NCBI GenBank assembly: GCA_003140705.1
Contig: PLKU01000355.1
Location: forward strand, 4,747 to 10,817
Length of the DNA: 6,071 nucleotides
Direction: 5' to 3'
Origin: Acidobacteriaceae bacterium
Lineage (GTDB): Bacteria > Acidobacteriota > Terriglobia > Terriglobales > Acidobacteriaceae
A program made the translations under genes and the position numbers. Shown in pieces: positions 5,285-6,071 of this stretch (within the stretch, counting starts at the first letter, position 1; each line of letters opens with the position of its first letter). The notes below the pieces were generated by a model. It was not told the DNA's origin. It saw only the letters and a program-made list of their open reading frames with translations, and searched no databases.

Positions 5285-6071
5285 ATGAGAAAGATCAGCC
5301 CCCTGCTCTTGGGACTGTCCCTTGCAGTCCCCGGCATCTCAGTGGCTGCAGCGCAACATCAGCCTACCACCGCTCCAATGACGCCACCCAAGTATCTCCA
5401 AATCACCGTTGAATACACCAAGCCCGGCAAGGGTGGAGCGGCTCATGACAAGACCGAGGGCGCATTCGTTCGTGCCATGGCCAGGGCCAAGTTCCCCATC
5501 AATTACTTCGCCTACAACTCAATGTCTGGCAAGCCGCGCGCCATTTACATTTCAGGGTTTGACTCTTTTGCCGAAATGGAGAAGGCCAACAAGATCTTCG
5601 ATGATCCGGCTGTTGCGGCAGAGTTTGAGCCTCTCAACGTTGCTGATGGCGAACTTCTCGAAGACAGCAAGACGTTGCTCTTCAGTTACGTGCCGGATCT
5701 AAGTCTTCGGCCAAGCGTCGACTTGTTGCACCACCGCTACCTTGAAGCCGACATCATGCATGTTAAGTCCGGCCATGGCAAGGAATTTCATGAGTTGGCG
5801 AAAATGTGGGTCGACCTCTATCAAAAGGCGGGCACTAGCGCTCATTGGGTCGCGCTCCACTCAGAGTACGGCGAAGATACTGGCTACTATGTGTTTTTGA
5901 CCACTGACAATTCGCTTACCGACGTCGACACTGGTTTTGCGGACAACGACAAGTTTGGCGCAACCCTGACCGATGACGAAAAGAAGAAGTTCCGCGAACT
6001 GCGCGCCGAATGCCTCGAAGAGGATCGCACCGAGATCTACTCCGTTAACCCTGCGCAGAGCTACGTACCCG
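5285..6071 (+). CDS. Secreted protein with two dimeric alpha/beta-barrel-like repeats (3' end cut by window)
   Basis: The frame is open from the ATG to the window edge, giving 262 residues. A signal peptide (MRKISPLLLGLSLAVPGISV, cleavage near AAA/Q, residue 23) marks it as exported. The rest looks like a tandem duplication. Repeat 1 (about 37-145) starts KYLQITVEYTKPGKGGAAHD and repeat 2 (about 152-262) starts YLEADIMHVKSGHGKEFHEL. Each has the order beta strand, 'KxGxG' loop, helix, strands, 'GF'/'TTDNSL' turn and helix, and each ends in a similar strand and tail (LLFSYVPDLSLRP and IYSVNPAQSYVP). This is the layout of ferredoxin-like dimeric alpha/beta-barrel domains such as antibiotic-biosynthesis-monooxygenase-like or NIPSNAP-like folds. 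The fold is an inference, and no catalytic role can be claimed. Because the second tail is already visible, only a few residues are probably missing. It diverges from the propeller gene. Confidence 0.85.
   Translation, partial: MRKISPLLLGLSLAVPGISVAAAQHQPTTAPMTPPKYLQITVEYTKPGKGGAAHDKTEGAFVRAMARAKFPINYFAYNSMSGKPRAIYISGFDSFAEMEKANKIFDDPAVAAEFEPLNVADGELLEDSKTLLFSYVPDLSLRPSVDLLHHRYLEADIMHVKSGHGKEFHELAKMWVDLYQKAGTSAHWVALHSEYGEDTGYYVFLTTDNSLTDVDTGFADNDKFGATLTDDEKKKFRELRAECLEEDRTEIYSVNPAQSYVP

Noticed and set aside
1..6071. CRISPR array, tRNA, insertion sequence ends, phage or defence genes
   Set aside because: No regularly spaced repeats, cloverleaf sequence, terminal repeats with transposase, or relevant protein motifs were found on either strand.

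Overview
The window looks like chromosomal DNA of a moderately GC-rich soil bacterium, most probably an acidobacterium of the Terriglobales type. This rests on gene content and style and is an inference: a secreted DUF3224 protein, a long secreted subtilase, an exported propeller-like protein, a tandem alpha/beta-barrel exported protein, and signal peptides that end in Ala-Gln. No rRNA or other marker gene is present. There is no transposase, integrase, phage gene, CRISPR array or tRNA, and I see no defence or biosynthetic system.

Layout. Bases 1-142 hold the end of a gene that resembles the C-terminus of an M1 aminopeptidase. A signal-peptide-bearing DUF3224 protein follows (230-745), then a HAD-family hydrolase (873-1577) and a 629-residue secreted S8 (subtilisin-family) protease (1718-3607). 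All four read rightward. A strong hairpin (3634-3666) closes this block. Bases 3667-4067 hold no certain gene, only a possible 65-codon exported ORF (3835-4032). A secreted propeller-like protein (4068-4934) reads leftward from a GTG start. A 350-base divergent intergenic region rich in inverted repeats separates it from a rightward gene for a secreted protein with two alpha/beta-barrel-like repeats (5285 to beyond the window end).

The genes do not form an obvious pathway. What they share is location: four of the five genes whose N-terminus is visible encode exported proteins, and the HAD hydrolase is the cytoplasmic exception. Each gene has its own leader, and several have a plausible promoter, so they look like individually transcribed units rather than one operon.

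The points most worth checking are these. The DUF3224 gene has a second, well-placed ribosome site at the usual family start, so it may give exported and cytosolic forms. The protease has an unusual architecture. The HAD and propeller genes appear to have leaderless promoters. Inverted repeats cluster between the two divergent genes at 4934 and 5285. I found no clear case of a wholly new system.
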